A DNA stretch of 64,000 bases, taken from the NCBI GenBank assembly GCA_033239005.1, contig BSQZ01000036.1, positions 5,842,501 to 5,906,500 on the forward strand, in the 5' to 3' direction. Below are positions 1-11,760 of the stretch, in pieces; the first letter of the stretch is position 1, and each line of letters begins with the position of its first letter. The position numbers and the translations under genes are program-made. The notes below the pieces were generated by a model, which worked only from the letters and a program-made list of their open reading frames with translations, was not told the origin of the DNA and did not search any database. The DNA comes from Lamellibrachia satsuma. Taxonomy: Eukaryota; Annelida; Polychaeta; Sabellida; Siboglinidae.

Positions 1-32
1 ACAATGTTACAATGTTACAATGTTACAATGTT
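1..32. repeat. 8-bp tandem repeat at window edge
   Basis: Four perfect copies of acaatgtt begin at the first base, so the array probably extends to the left of the window. Confidence 0.85.
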
Positions 33-166
33 GCGCTGGTATCTGAAGCTACTTGTTTACTCATCACTCCATTAACTACTATGTTCTACCTTGGTGCAAT
101 ACAATTAATCGTAATTAATTGAAACAACGAAACGTGTGGTAATTTGAAGTGATATGCATCGACATG

Positions 167-167
167 G

Positions 168-203
<36 letters not shown>

Positions 204-208
204 TGTGT
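167..208. repeat. (GTGC)n microsatellite
   Basis: About ten uninterrupted gtgc units, ending in a short gtgtgt tail. Confidence 0.95.
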
Positions 209-240
209 CTATTTCACACAATTACAACATGGTCTGTGCT

Positions 241-412
241 CTGTGGGGCGGTAGCATAGCGGTTAGAATGTTGGCTCTCAGTTGAGAGAACCTGGGTTCG
301 AATCCTCTTGCTCGAAACTTTGGAAATTTCGTTCATCCCACATGCGCTCGAACGCACGCACCAGTTAGAGAATTGTATCATCATTAACTGAACAAAAGCT
401 ATGTCTCCCTTC
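241..412 (+). mobile_element. tRNA-derived SINE (head plus body)
   Basis: A tRNA-like head carries an A-box-like stretch (tagcatagcggttagaa, 252-268) and a perfect B-box core (ggttcgaatcc, 295-305). The 5' and 3' arms do not pair as an acceptor stem and about 100 bp of non-tRNA sequence follows, so this is a SINE rather than a tRNA gene. Related heads occur at 34.5 kb and 36.8 kb on the other strand. Confidence 0.6.
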
Positions 413-423
413 TAGACTAGAAG

Positions 424-1281
424 CCCAGAGCTTTTATTTATGTAAACGACGCCAAAAGGTTTGACCCCATGTACTGAAGGGACCACCCCACGACATCCCA
501 AAAATGCGTTGCTGCCGGGTCTGGGCTGGGGGGTTGCCCCTGAAACCACCCGTCAAAAGGGGCAAAAAAGTACATTTATTTATGGGAATGGCGCCAAAGA
601 TAAAAACCCTGCCAAATGTTAACCTGAATATGGAATAACCAATGCCAGCAATTTTAGGTGGGTGATTCCCCCTGCCAGCAACCCCCAAAGGGTGAGAAAA
701 GGATCACTTTTTAATGGAATGACGTTTATTTGATGGAATGGTGCGAAGGATAAAAACGGTGTCAAATGTTCATGCGGGGTTCCCTCAGTATGAAATAACC
801 AATGCCAGCAATTTTAGGCGGGGACTCTCCCTGCCAACGACCTCCAAAGGGTGAGAAAAGGGGGCATTTATTTAATGGAATGACGCCAAGGCTAAAAACA
901 CGGTCAAATCTTTCCTTGGGGTTCCCTGAGTATAGAATTACCAATGCCAGCAATTTATGTGGGCCTACCCCCTGCCAGCAACCCTTTTGGTGGAACATTT
1001 TGCACTGTTTTTACCTTGGCGTCATTCCATTAAATAGATTTAACAAGATTGCCACCCCAAACAACAAGTTCCAGATGGCAAGTGGACAAGGAAGCCATTG
1101 GCTTATCGAGAGTACAACCATTTTCTCAGCTATGTGTAGCCCGCCCTTATCAAATAAATGTACTTTGGGTGATTTCGGGGCAACATACCACCCCTGACCC
1201 GGCAGCAATGTATATTCCCTTCAGTCCATGGGGGCAAGCCTTCTGGCGTCGTTTACATAAATAAAAACTCTGGGCTCTCGG
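424..1281. mobile_element. Inverted-arm (foldback-type) non-autonomous element
   Basis: The left arm (about 424-590) and right arm (about 1150-1281) are reverse complements over more than 100 bp. Both contain the outer motif atttatgtaaacgacgcca, then ctgaaggga, ttgctgccgggt and agtacatttattt. The interior is built from 2-3 diverged copies of a roughly 130-160 bp unit containing ccaatgccagcaattt. A short LINE 3' fragment is nested in it. No transposase is visible. Boundaries are approximate and I could not settle a target-site duplication. Confidence 0.6.
1043..1160 (-). mobile_element. LINE (CR1/L2-like) 3' fragment nested in the foldback element
   Basis: The block containing gatggcaagtggacaagga and ggcttatcgagagt matches the 3' ends of the LINE copies at 26.7, 56.8 and 62.4 kb. 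Read on the minus strand it gives the same C-terminal residues ([13 protein letters not shown]) seen at those copies in degraded form. Confidence 0.7.
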
Positions 1282-2170
1282 TCTATTCCCGGGGTCGTCA
1301 TATTCTGGATAAGGGTATCGCTTTTGTACCTAATTCATCAATAAATTATAAGCGATGACGGCGACAATAAGCAATAAGACTGCAACCAGACATCAACAAC
1401 ATACACGTTCCACCAAGGAGTTAACAATGAATTCTGGTAATAAACTATTTTGCTAATAATGTTTTAAGTGTTCAAATTTACAATCGATGTTAACGACATC
1501 ACAGCGAATGTGCAAACAGCCCTATGACCATTTCAAATTCTATAACCGAGAGAGTTAGCCAGATGAATACAGGGCGAACCTTGCGGAGGCTCGTAGTGGC
1601 AAGAGTCGATAGTATAAATGCACCTCTCCGTATTTTGAATGAGCAGAAAACAACCATTGAAGCTGGGGGCATTTTACTGCATGCGATAACCGACCACAAC
1701 ATGTTCTTCTAATACGCAAAAGTAAGTTGTTATTCGGGGAATTGCATGTCAAAAATATAGACTTTGTATACACAGTACCAATTAACATAAACTACATCGG
1801 AAGTCAGAGAACACGAATGACGATAATAAAGATGTAAGATACGCAATATGCTAAACGGCCGTGTAGCGTGGGAACCACTGCGTACTAGTTTTTTTCGCTC
1901 ACAGTCTTTCTGTAACTCTAGAAAAAAGCGAACAGATGCGTTATCTTCAGGTGCAAATTTCGTAGCCGATGGTGTTAACACCGAAGACGCTAAGCAGCGT
2001 TAAACATTCAAACTCACATATCTGCGGCCGGTATCAAAAAAAAACCCACTGTTTATTACTTTGAAATTGTTGAAAATAACAACCCATTCCATATATTAGA
2101 AAGGTGTGATGTTGTAAAAACGTTAACACGATTACCTTGGCCCAGACGGTATTGTTACATACATTAGATA
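1282..2170. other. No recognised feature
   Basis: AT-rich single-copy-looking sequence. Only short reading frames without a recognisable domain are present on either strand. Confidence 0.5.
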
Positions 2171-2393
<223 letters not shown>

Positions 2394-4140
2394 AGTAATT
2401 ATAATCCATGCACACCACTACAAACTCAAACTACTACACAATTCGTACGTTTAATTAATCAGGATTATTAAAAAAATCACAATATGATTTCGTTGGATGC
2501 CATATTTGTTGACCAATATTTGTTTGCGTGAGGTAAGCAGCGGGTTTTCCGTGCAGCGACGTACCGCAGTGGTGGTCTGTGTGCTATACCTACCTGGGCT
2601 AGGGCAAACCGTTTAGCAGTCTGTAATTTAAGTTGTCGGTTTACGCGATAAGGTTTATGCATCTAGCCGGTTTTGGAAGAACGGTTTAACACAGCCTTTC
2701 TCATCTGACAATAGTTCATCACGCTTGCCTGTCAGTTGGGCAGATTGTGCAAACAAGATACAGTCACGAACGTCAGATTTCGGCAATGTCCAGCCATATT
2801 GTTTCGTTGTTACTTTAAATTGATGTCGAAGTTTGACATAATGTGCAGCGTTCATTTTATAGAAACACTCGCGATCATCCACCAGTTATCCAACCAGCTA
2901 TATCTTCAAATCAACGCGTCATTGAAAGGATTGCAATTATATTTAAGAATATATTGTTTGAATGTGTTGTTCCCGTTCCCGATCCATGCGATAAGGAAGG
3001 GCGCACACAGGTGCCGTGTCTACTTTCAAACAGATATCGGATTACAATAGTATCAACGCCATTGTTACGACGGTGGTATACAGTTACGTTTCCCTGGTGC
3101 GAATCACAAACGAAGATAGATTGTTGATCAACGATCACGGACTGTGAACATTATTTCCCATTCGTCTTCACCGAAAGGTGACGGGTTTACACGACGAGAC
3201 TCCGCTATTCGTGAACTAAAATTTAAAGTTAATCAGACGTAGAATAATCGCGGTAACGAGTGGTGCACTAAGTACACTTAAGGGCAGGGGTTATTCGGCC
3301 AGGGTGCAGCCCACCCTCGCCCATCAGGGAGTCGGTAGACGGACGTTTTGGCCACGATTTATAAACATGTTTCGGAAGTGTTGGGACATGATTGTTTAAG
3401 AATTAAATAATGTATTGCCAACCCCAGTATATGTCATATTCCTTAAATGCACAAATTTTCGTGTTTATATTGTTTAAAAGGCAATACCATCTCCAAATCA
3501 CCGTCGCTTGTTCCGTCCACTGTGATCTGTTCCCTCCCTCACAGATAGTTCCTCGGGCGCAGCCAGACCAGACAATGACTTCCAATCGCAGAGTTGTCTT
3601 TGCGTAAAGCGTCATGAGACGAGCCAATTTCCTGTTTTTGCGTTCTCATAAGTATCTCCTCTTGGCTACCTGTATTTTAATTGGGTCCTCGTTGAACGCT
3701 TTCTTATTGTAGCCGCTGTTCTTCACTATCGTAATCCCCTTACTCATTGGTCGGACCTGTGTTGTTCAACAACACGATCTACCGAGTCCCCGCGACTCAG
3801 TTGTTACCGGGTCCACACTCGGCGTCGGAGAGGTGGCGAGTCCAAAGAGACGCCGCATCGCCTTCATCTGTACCACGGGGATTCTCCATCGAGCGTTGCC
3901 TCGCGCTGTTCACCGGAGAAGAAGTGTTCACTGGGAGATGGTGGTACCGTCTATTGTGGAGGCAACATCAAACATGAGTAGTAAATGGTCGACGTCCACC
4001 ACTTGCACGCGCCAAGAATTAAGCACTGATTAAAGTCAATTCGGTGGCATTTAGTGAATTTTCAGGTCCAGGAAAAATATGTACCAGGTACCTTTCATTT
4101 ACAGAAAGAGCAATTTACTTATTATTGCTTAGATTGTAGT
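2394..4140. other. No recognised gene
   Basis: Frames up to about 105 codons occur here, but none shows a family motif, sensible hydrophobic pattern or splice-linked continuation. I see no repeat family represented elsewhere in the window. Confidence 0.45.
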
Positions 4141-4145
4141 TATGT

Positions 4146-4215
4146 AGGCCCCACGTAAGTACGTACGTATGTTTGTACGTACGTTTGTACGTATGTTTGT
4201 ACGCATGCATGCAGT
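4146..4215. repeat. Low-complexity gtacgt / gtttgtacgt repeat
   Basis: Imperfect short tandem repeats of gtacgtacgt and tatgtttgtac. Confidence 0.8.
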
Positions 4216-4223
4216 AATGTAGA

Positions 4224-4455
4224 GGAGACCGGGGTTAGTTGTTAAAATGTTCAGTTAAAGTAACTTTTTGTTAAAAGTATGTTAGATGCATTATTTATGT
4301 CAACGTATACATTAAATGTATTATTCGTGTTAATAAAATGTACCATACCAGTGTGTCCCATGATGTCGTTACGTAGATATGCGAAGTTTCCCAGGTGCGG
4401 TCGACTGCAACTAGGCCCCGTAAGCGGGGCAAGTTGTTACATCATACGGGGCACG
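4224..4455 (-). repeat. Inverted relic units of the 26-bp minisatellite
   Basis: The sequence ggagaccggggttagttgt at 4224-4242 is the reverse complement of the minisatellite unit core that is repeated from 5139 onward. Two more diverged forms (ggggcaagttgttac and ggggcacgttgttac) lie at about 4427-4462. Confidence 0.5.
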
Positions 4456-4668
4456 TTGTTACAGCAAAGAATGCGTGGATTACATTAATTGGATTACACA
4501 CACTTACACGTCTTATACACAGCGTGCATAACAACGTTGGTGTTCACAGCTTCATATATTCAGTTTTTAATTTCTAGCTGTTTAGCTACACATTCCCGGA
4601 TTCGTACGTAACAAACAATTTAATGGTGAATGACAGTATAAATTTAATTTTTCTACTTGATTTAATGA

Positions 4669-4676
4669 TACACACA

Positions 4677-4715
<39 letters not shown>

Positions 4716-4720
4716 ACGCA

Positions 4721-4807
<87 letters not shown>

Positions 4808-4830
4808 ACGCACTCACGCACACGCGCACG
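4669..4830. repeat. (AC)n microsatellite with CG interruption
   Basis: Long cacaca tract interrupted by two gtacgcactc blocks and one cgcgcgcgcg run. Confidence 0.95.
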
Positions 4831-5138
4831 GTCATCCACGTCCACATACACATCCTGAATTTCAATTTAACTTCTTATTGGCACTGCCCCGTATACTATA
4901 TAATTATATAGTAGACATGTTTCAAGTTTCATTCACGAAACATAAAACGTGGCTGCCTGAGATGATATTATGTGGGCATACCAAAAAAGATTTTATATGG
5001 TTCAAAAGTATTTTTTATTTTACATCTCGTTAATGTCGTCTTCCTAACTCCCGATTTAGGACGGTGTGTCTGTTGGTGGACTTCCAACCAACTACTGTCG
5101 ATGATATCTCCACATGTGTGCTATGTTCTCGTAAAACG

Positions 5139-6110
5139 CCCCTGTGTACAACTAGCCCCGGTCTCCCCTGTGTACAACTAGCCCCGGTCTCCCCTATGTA
5201 CAACTAGCCCCAGTATCCCCTATGTACAACTAGCCCCGGTCTCCCCAGTGTATAACTAGCCCCAGTCTCCCCTGTGTACAACTAGCCCCGGTCTCCCCTA
5301 TGTACAACTAGCCCCAGTCTCCCCTGTGTACAACTAGCCCCGGTCTCCCCAGTGTACAACTAGCCCCGGTCTCCCCAGTGTACAACTAGCCCCGGTCTCC
5401 CCAGTGTACAACTAGCCCCGGTCTCCCTTGTGTACAACTAGCCCCAGTCTCCCCAGTGTATAACTAGCCCCGGTCTCCCCAGTGTACAACTAGCCCCGGT
5501 CTCCCTTGTGTACAACTAGCCCCGGTCTCCCTTGTGTACAACTAGCCCCGGTCTCCCCAGTGTACAACTAGCCCCGGTCTCCCCAGTGTACAACTAGCCC
5601 CGGTCTCCCTTGTGTACAACTAGCCCCGGTCTCCCCTGTGTACAACTAGCCCCGGTCTCCCCTGTGTACAACTAGCCCCAGTCTCCCCAGTGTATAACTA
5701 GCCCCGGTCTCCCCTGTGTATAACTAGCCCCGGTCTCCCCTATGTACAACTAGCCCCGGTCTCCCCAGTGTATAACTAGCCCCAGTCTCCCAAGTGTACA
5801 ACTAGCCCCGGTCTCCCCTGTGTACAACTAGACCCAGTCTCCCCTGTGTATAACTAGCCCCGGTCTCCCCAGTATATAACTAGCCCCGGTCTCCCCAGTG
5901 TACAACTAGCCCCGGTCTCCCCAGTGTACAACTAGCCCCAGTCTCCCCAGTGCATAACTAGCCCCAGTCTCCCCTATGTACAACTAGCCCCAGTCTGCCC
6001 AGTGTACAACTAGCCCCAGTCTCCCAAGTGTACAACTAGCCCCAGTCTCCCCTATGTACAACTAGCCCCAGTCTCCCAAGTGTACAACTAGCCCAAGTAT
6101 CCCCTATGTA
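5139..6110. repeat. 26-bp minisatellite, about 37 units
   Basis: Head-to-tail units built on gtgtacaactagccccggt plus ctcccc. Variants are tat for tgt, cag for cgg, and ctg, cag or ttg linkers. Unit length and phase are nearly constant and units drift by point changes. There are no unique spacers between units, so this is a minisatellite and not a CRISPR. Confidence 0.97.
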
Positions 6111-7060
6111 CTTTCTGGATCGGACCGTTGTCTAATCCAGCAGTACGAGGAACTGCTGATCCACAGACGTTTGGTCGACGGGATTTTATTCTACAGTCCT
6201 TCTAAATGGAGAATATGGCAGAGGAAAATATATCTACTATCAAATTATCCAAATATAGTATTGCTACGTGCCAGACATTGTAAAATATCTTACTGAACTG
6301 AAGCAGAGGCAAGCGGCGAATAGTTGTGTGCTTTAATTAAAAGTCGCGTACAGCGATTTTCATTAAACTGCATCAATTCTCTGAACTTTTCTGTCTCAAA
6401 GAACATTTAAATTATTAATGTATATTATTTCTTGGATTTTTCCCTTGATGTGTACGATGACTTATACTTTATATACGGAATGCTTCCCAGAGAAGTTGAA
6501 ATAGCGTTGACAGGTCTGTCAGGGGATGAAGCGAAATGCGCTTTGAGCAGTCCTAAGGACTGGATACTGCGCTATACAAGAACTTAATTACCTCCACCTT
6601 TTTTTACTTTAGTTCAGTGTACCAGACACGCTCAACAAAACTGCAACAAATTCATTTTGCTGATCGATAACGTAGTTATAGTTCACATATTGAGCCACTG
6701 TTCAAGATATGCGCGATCAAGTATCCTTTGACAAATTTGCCGATATAATTCTTTTCCTACTGAGTATTCCGGTCCATGGTTCAATAAAGTGGTTTCACTG
6801 GTTTGTCGAATGTTCACATCCAAAGGTTAGCGACTTCGATAAAAAAAAACTTCACAGGACGAAACACCAACGAACATTACGCCATAAACCGCAATGCTAA
6901 ACGCGCGCGCAACCACAGACAATGTAATCTCTCATACGATACATTCTCTTATCTGTGCTGTCAACATAATTTGTCTAATTGAAGCAGACATCTCTTCATT
7001 TGTCGCCCGTTGTCCACGAACAAATTGTCCTGTGACATATTGTGTGTTGTGTATTCTGTT
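6111..7060. other. No recognised gene
   Basis: AT-rich. Contains only short frames, with no domain or repeat family recognised. Confidence 0.45.
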
Positions 7061-7077
7061 TTGTGTATGTGTGTGTG

Positions 7078-7109
<32 letters not shown>

Positions 7110-7145
7110 TGGGTGCGTGTGTGCGTATGTGCGTGTGTGTGTGTG
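7061..7145. repeat. (GTGC)n/(GT)n microsatellite
   Basis: gtgtgt followed by gtgcgtgc units and a second gtgtgt tract. Confidence 0.95.
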
Positions 7146-7750
7146 GTTACCCTTTAGTGCGACACGTGATATTTGGCGCAATAGTGGCATCAAGTGTCGA
7201 TCTTGCTATGGATAATACAACACCCGTGTAACCAGAAGCGAGTGAATGTTCTCCACCTACGCCAGATAGGCTCGCGGACGGACACACCTCATAGACAGTG
7301 TGCAGACAGCGCGAACAATTCTTCACGATTCTCGAAAATCTTTTGTCCATCTGCCACGGGGTTCGTGTTGTGGTTATCGGCAAGAGTGACAGTTCGGTGG
7401 ATCGTGTTTCACGTCGTGTAGTATCCCCGGGCGAAGGCCGTGTCGAGAGCAGCGTTGACGACTAATTACAGACCAGCTGCTTCCGTGCTGCGTCTAATTG
7501 TTTAGTTGGAAACGTGGGACAACAGCGACGAGCGGCTACGGCCCCGTGTGGTCTCGTCGCTGGACAGTAGCAGCAATCCATTAGTAAGTTCCGCGCTTAT
7601 GTGCAGGCAATTTATTGATATTATTGCAGGTAAGATGACCGCGTTGTATTACACGTTGGAGTGACGGCCGATTATGCTGATCAGGTTTCGGCAGAATACG
7701 AGGAATTCCTGCTTACACGTACAATGCTATTAATTAAGATCGTATTTCGT
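7146..7750. other. No recognised gene, locally CpG-rich
   Basis: The stretch 7240-7600 has more CpG than its surroundings. No start codon with a plausible protein or splice-linked exon could be tied to it. Confidence 0.4.
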
Positions 7751-7756
7751 AGAAAT

Positions 7757-8854
7757 CAGAGTTACCAAGTCTCACGTATTTGGCGTGAGACTCACGCATT
7801 TGGTCCCGTCTCACGCTTTCACGCAGCTATCTACACATCTCACGCATATTGCCCATTTCAATAAATAATTAATACAAACAGGCATATTTTCATGCACGTG
7901 TTGATAGATATTTTTCCGTGCACGCGCTGATGCTTAATCATGTCACCATGCCAAAGAGAGATCATGGTATGACTATTGTTGGCGCGTGTAACGGTCGCTG
8001 GTTCCGCGCCACGTTGGCATACTGATTGTCAAACTGTCAATAGATCACCCATTAACATTCGAGCAAATACAATACTTAACTAAGCCAGGGAAAGCCCCAA
8101 AAAGCTACATGGGCAAACAACCAGGCGCATACTAATCCAATTACAGAATCTCTTCGGGCAGAACAATTTGATTCTCTTAAGCGGCGCACTTTAATAGAGC
8201 AGGAATAGGGAATGATTTGGTCCCAGCCCAAACATTTGACTCTACTAAGAGGCTGATTCTGGTATCCGAGATTCTGTTAAGCGGAGTCCCCTGTAGTATC
8301 AAATATTGATCGTGCTGAACGTCTGCTTCTTTTGAACATTTAAGCCATACGTTTTGCGGGGTGGGTTAAAATGACAGACGACTACCATGTCATTTTTTAT
8401 TTTAGTGTTCGTTCTAAGTGATAACCAGTTGACGTCTGATATAGCCTGTATTACGGTTCAGAGTGTGCGTTCATAGTTGCTTTCAATCAATGTTGTTGCG
8501 TGCTTTTGAATTCTTCTAACCATGTTTTAATATGTGTGATTGTATATGTGCACCCAGGCGACTGATGTGTATTCCACATTGGCACTTACGAGGCATCAGC
8601 ATGCATTTACCTGAACTGTTTCTGAACAATGGGACATATTTCGTCCCGTATTAACAAAAACGCAACAGCATACATAATGAAACATTTGTCAATGTGTGAA
8701 TGCTTCCCAGTGTATAAAGTGCTGTCCCGGTCGAAAATTGAATGACTACAAGTACTGCCACCAGGTGTCATTTTCAGAAAGTGGACACAACTTTTCTGAG
8801 TGTGGACCCGCCCATAATCTCACGCATGTTTCTTGAAACAACTTGGCAGCTCTG
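7757..8854. mobile_element. Candidate DNA transposon with short terminal inverted repeats
   Basis: The left end cagagttaccaag and the right end cttggcagctctg are inverse of each other at 11 of 13 positions, and both ends continue into ctcacg/cgtgag blocks. Possible flanking duplications are agaaa (7751-7755 and 8855-8859). The interior holds repeated ctcacgcatttgg blocks and a nested MITE. No transposase reading frame is seen, so the copy is non-autonomous. Confidence 0.4.
8144..8293 (-). mobile_element. TA-inserting MITE, one end lost
   Basis: The right end (ctgttaagcggagtcccctg, then ta) matches the terminal inverted repeat of the copies at 8938 and 55374. The interior block attccctattcctgctctatta (split by small changes) also matches. 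The opposite terminus is missing. Confidence 0.6.
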
Positions 8855-8937
8855 AGAAACGATGTAACGGTACTAACATCGTTCTGCTGTGACGCCAATA
8901 CACAACGTTCGTACGGTGTATGTATTACAGTGGACTC

Positions 8938-9107
8938 TGCTAAGCTGGATCGCGGTTAACAGAATTAGCCGTTCAGTAGAATAAAATAGGCCTGTATTGG
9001 TTCGGACGGAATCTCACTCCATATTCCCGCTGTATTAAAACGCACCATTTAAGTGACTCAGCCGCTGAACACAGTATTTCTGTGACCCGAAGTGAAGAAG
9101 TCCACTG
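8938..9107 (+). mobile_element. 170-bp MITE with TA target duplication
   Basis: It begins cagtggactctgctaa and ends agtccactg, flanked on both sides by TA. The termini starting CAGT and the TA duplication are typical of pogo/Tigger-type Tc1-mariner derivatives. The interior is about 75% like the copy at 55374-55546 by eye. Confidence 0.75.
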
Positions 9108-9170
9108 TAATCAAATTTCGAATGTGTGCGACAATTTCCTGTTTACACAAATGTTGTCGTTGCTGTCCTC

Positions 9171-11142
9171 TTTATCCCTGTTGTCCGGGGTGAGGCTGGC
9201 ACCGATACCGGCCGTCTTTATCCCTGTTGTCCGGGGTGAGGCTGGCACCGATACCGGCCGTCTTTATCCCTGTTGTCCGGGGTGAGGCTGGCACCGATAC
9301 CGGCCGTCTTTATCCCTGTAGTCCGGGGTGAGGCTGGCACCGATACCGGCCGTCTTTATCCCTGTTGTCCGGGGTGAGGCTGGCACCGATACCGGCCGTC
9401 TTTATCCCTGTTGTCCGGGGTGAGGCTGGCACCGATACCGGCCGTCTTTATCCCTGTTGTCCGGGGTGAGGCTGGCACCGATACGGGCCGTCTTTATCCC
9501 TGTTGTCCGGGGTGAGACTGGCACCGACACCGGCCGTCTTTATCCCTGTTGTCCGGGGTGAGGCTGGCACCGATACGGGCCGTCTTTATCCCTGTTGTCC
9601 GGGGTGAGACTGGCACCGACACCGGCCGTCTTTATCCCTGTTGTCCGGGGTGAGGCTGGCACCGACACCGGCCGTCTTTATCCCTGTTGTCCGGGGTGAG
9701 GCTGGCACCGACACCGGCCGTCTTTATCCCTGTTGTCCGGGGTGAGGCTGGCACCGATACCGGCCGTCTTTATCCCTGTTGTCCGGGGTGAGGCTGGCAC
9801 CGATACCGGCCGTCTTTATCCCTGTTGTCCGGGGTGAGGCTGGCACCGATACCGGCCGTCTTTATCCCTGTTGTCCGGGGTGATGCTGGCACCGATACCG
9901 GCCGTCTTTATCCCTGTTGTCCGGGGTGAGGCTGGCACCGACACCGGCCGTCTTTATCCCTGTTGTCCGGGGTGAGGCTGGCACCGATACGGGCCGTCTT
10001 TATCCCTGTTGTCCGGGGTGAGACTGGCACCGACACCGGCCGTCTTTATCCCTGTTGTCCGGGGTGAGGCTGGCACCGATACGGGCCGTCTTTATCCCTG
10101 TTGTCCGGGGTGAGACTGGCACCGACACCGGCCGTCTTTATCCCTGTTGTCCGGGGTGAGGCTGGCACCGATACGGGCCGTCTTTATCCCTGTTGTCCGG
10201 GGTGAGACTGGCACCGACACCGGCCGTCTTTATCCCTGTTGTCCGGGGTGAGGCTGGCACCGATACGGGCCGTCTTTATCCCTGTTGTCCGGGGTGAGAC
10301 TGGCACCGACACCGGCCGTCTTTATCCCTGTTGTCCGGGGTGAGGCTGGCACCGACACGGGCCGTCTTTATCCCTGTTGTCCGGGGTGAGGCTGGCACCG
10401 ACACCGGCCGTCTTTATCCCTGTTGTCCGGGGTGAGGCTGACACCGACACGGGCCGTCTTTATCCCTGTTGTCCGGGGTGATGCTGGCACCGACACCGGC
10501 CGTCTTTATCCCTGTTGTCCGGGGTGAGGCTGACACCGACACGGGCCGTCTTTATCCCTGTTGTCCGGGGTGATGCTGGCACCGACACCGGCCGTCTTTA
10601 TCCCTGTTGTCCGGGGTGAGGCTGGCACCGACACCGGCCGTCTTTATCCCTGTTGTCCGGGGTGAGGCTGGTACCGACACCGGCCGTCTTTATCCCTGTT
10701 GTCCGGGGTGAGACTGGCACCGACACCGGCCGTCTTTATCCCTGTTGTCCGGGGTGAGGCTGGCACCGATACGGGCCGTCTTTATCCCTGTTGTCCGGGG
10801 TGAGACTGGCACCGATACCGGCCGTCTTTATCCCTGTTGTCCGGGGTGATGCTGGCACCGATACCGGCAGTCTTTATCCCTGTTGTCCGGGGTGAGGCTG
10901 GCACCGATACCGGCCGTCTTTATCCCTGTTGTCCGGGGTGAGGCTGGCACCGATACCAGCCGTCTTTATCTCTGTTGTCCGGGGTGAGACTGGCACCGAT
11001 ACCGGCCGTCTTTATCCCTGTTGTCCGGGGTGAGGCTGGCACCGATACGGACCGTCTTTATCCCTGTAGTCCGGGGTGAGGCTGGCACCGATACCGGCCG
11101 TCTTTATCCCTGTAGTCCGGGGTGAGGCTGGCACCGATACGG
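9171..11142. repeat. 46-bp minisatellite, about 43 units
   Basis: Units read tttatccctgttgtccgggg followed by tgaggctggcaccgatac and a cggccgtc end. Variants (gag/gat, gata/gaca, ccgg/cggg) alternate in blocks, so higher-order two-unit repeats occur between about 9480 and 10,330. One diverged unit is found at the 3' end of a related LINE at 43.9 kb, which suggests the array grew from a LINE tail. Confidence 0.97.
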
Positions 11143-11760
11143 GTCGTTGATTGTTGTTTCCCTTCTTCTTCTTCGTCGCTAGTCCCGTTTTACTGCCGTC
11201 TCCATCAACCGTCTCCACTCCGCCCCCATCCCTCGGTCTCATTCTCCCCTCCCACTCCTGCCAAATCGTAGTCCTCCCATCCCAGTTTCGGTCCTCCTCT
11301 TCTCCTTCTACCTTCCACTCTCTTCATCAAACGTTCCCCTTCCGTTCTTTCCACATGCCCAGCCCACATTAACCGACTCCTCACCAGCTTCCTCGTGAGA
11401 CTCTCTTTTTCACACCAACTTCCTCCCTCAGCTCCTCCAGCAGTTTCTCTTGTTGTTTTTCTGTCATCGTCATGATCTCTAGGCCGTATATGTAGGCTGG
11501 TGATACGCATGAGCTAAGCACTTTCCCTCTTAGCTTCCGGATATATAGTCTATCTCCCATCACCCCTTCCACTTTCCTATGTGCACGCGCCCCAGCGTGT
11601 ATTCTGCGAATTTCCGTCTCCGTGTCGCCGTCTCCGCAAACCGATCCATCCAGATATACAAAGCTGTCTCGTTGGTCCAGTGTCTTTGAGATTTGAGACA
11701 CATAATCTATTTGCGTGTGTCGCAGGCGAAGGCCTTTTTTAATTTTACCCATGATATCTG
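11143..11760 (-). pseudogene. LINE C-terminal remnant (RTE/RT-associated tail)
   Basis: On the minus strand the frames contain LRGKVLSSCVSPAYIYGLE, KQQEKLLEELREEVGV and RSRLMWAGHVERTEGERL, then an arginine/glycine-rich stretch. These are characteristic of the region following reverse transcriptase in many LINE-encoded proteins. The frame is broken between about 11,380 and 11,510, and the copy is truncated in its 5' part. Its 3' end runs directly into the 46-bp minisatellite. Confidence 0.75.

Noticed and set aside
241..310. tRNA gene
   Set aside because: A- and B-box-like motifs are present, but there is no pairing acceptor stem and a SINE body follows.
5139..6110. Regular array resembling a CRISPR
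   Set aside because: Units are contiguous and drift by point changes. There are no unique spacers and the surroundings are animal DNA.
9171..11142. 46-bp regular array as CRISPR or coding repeat
   Set aside because: No spacers are present, the unit is not a multiple of three, and stops occur in most frames. It is a minisatellite derived from a LINE tail.
11151..11372. Plus-strand Ser/Pro-rich frame
   Set aside because: It is the antisense of the Arg/Gly-rich LINE C-terminal remnant.
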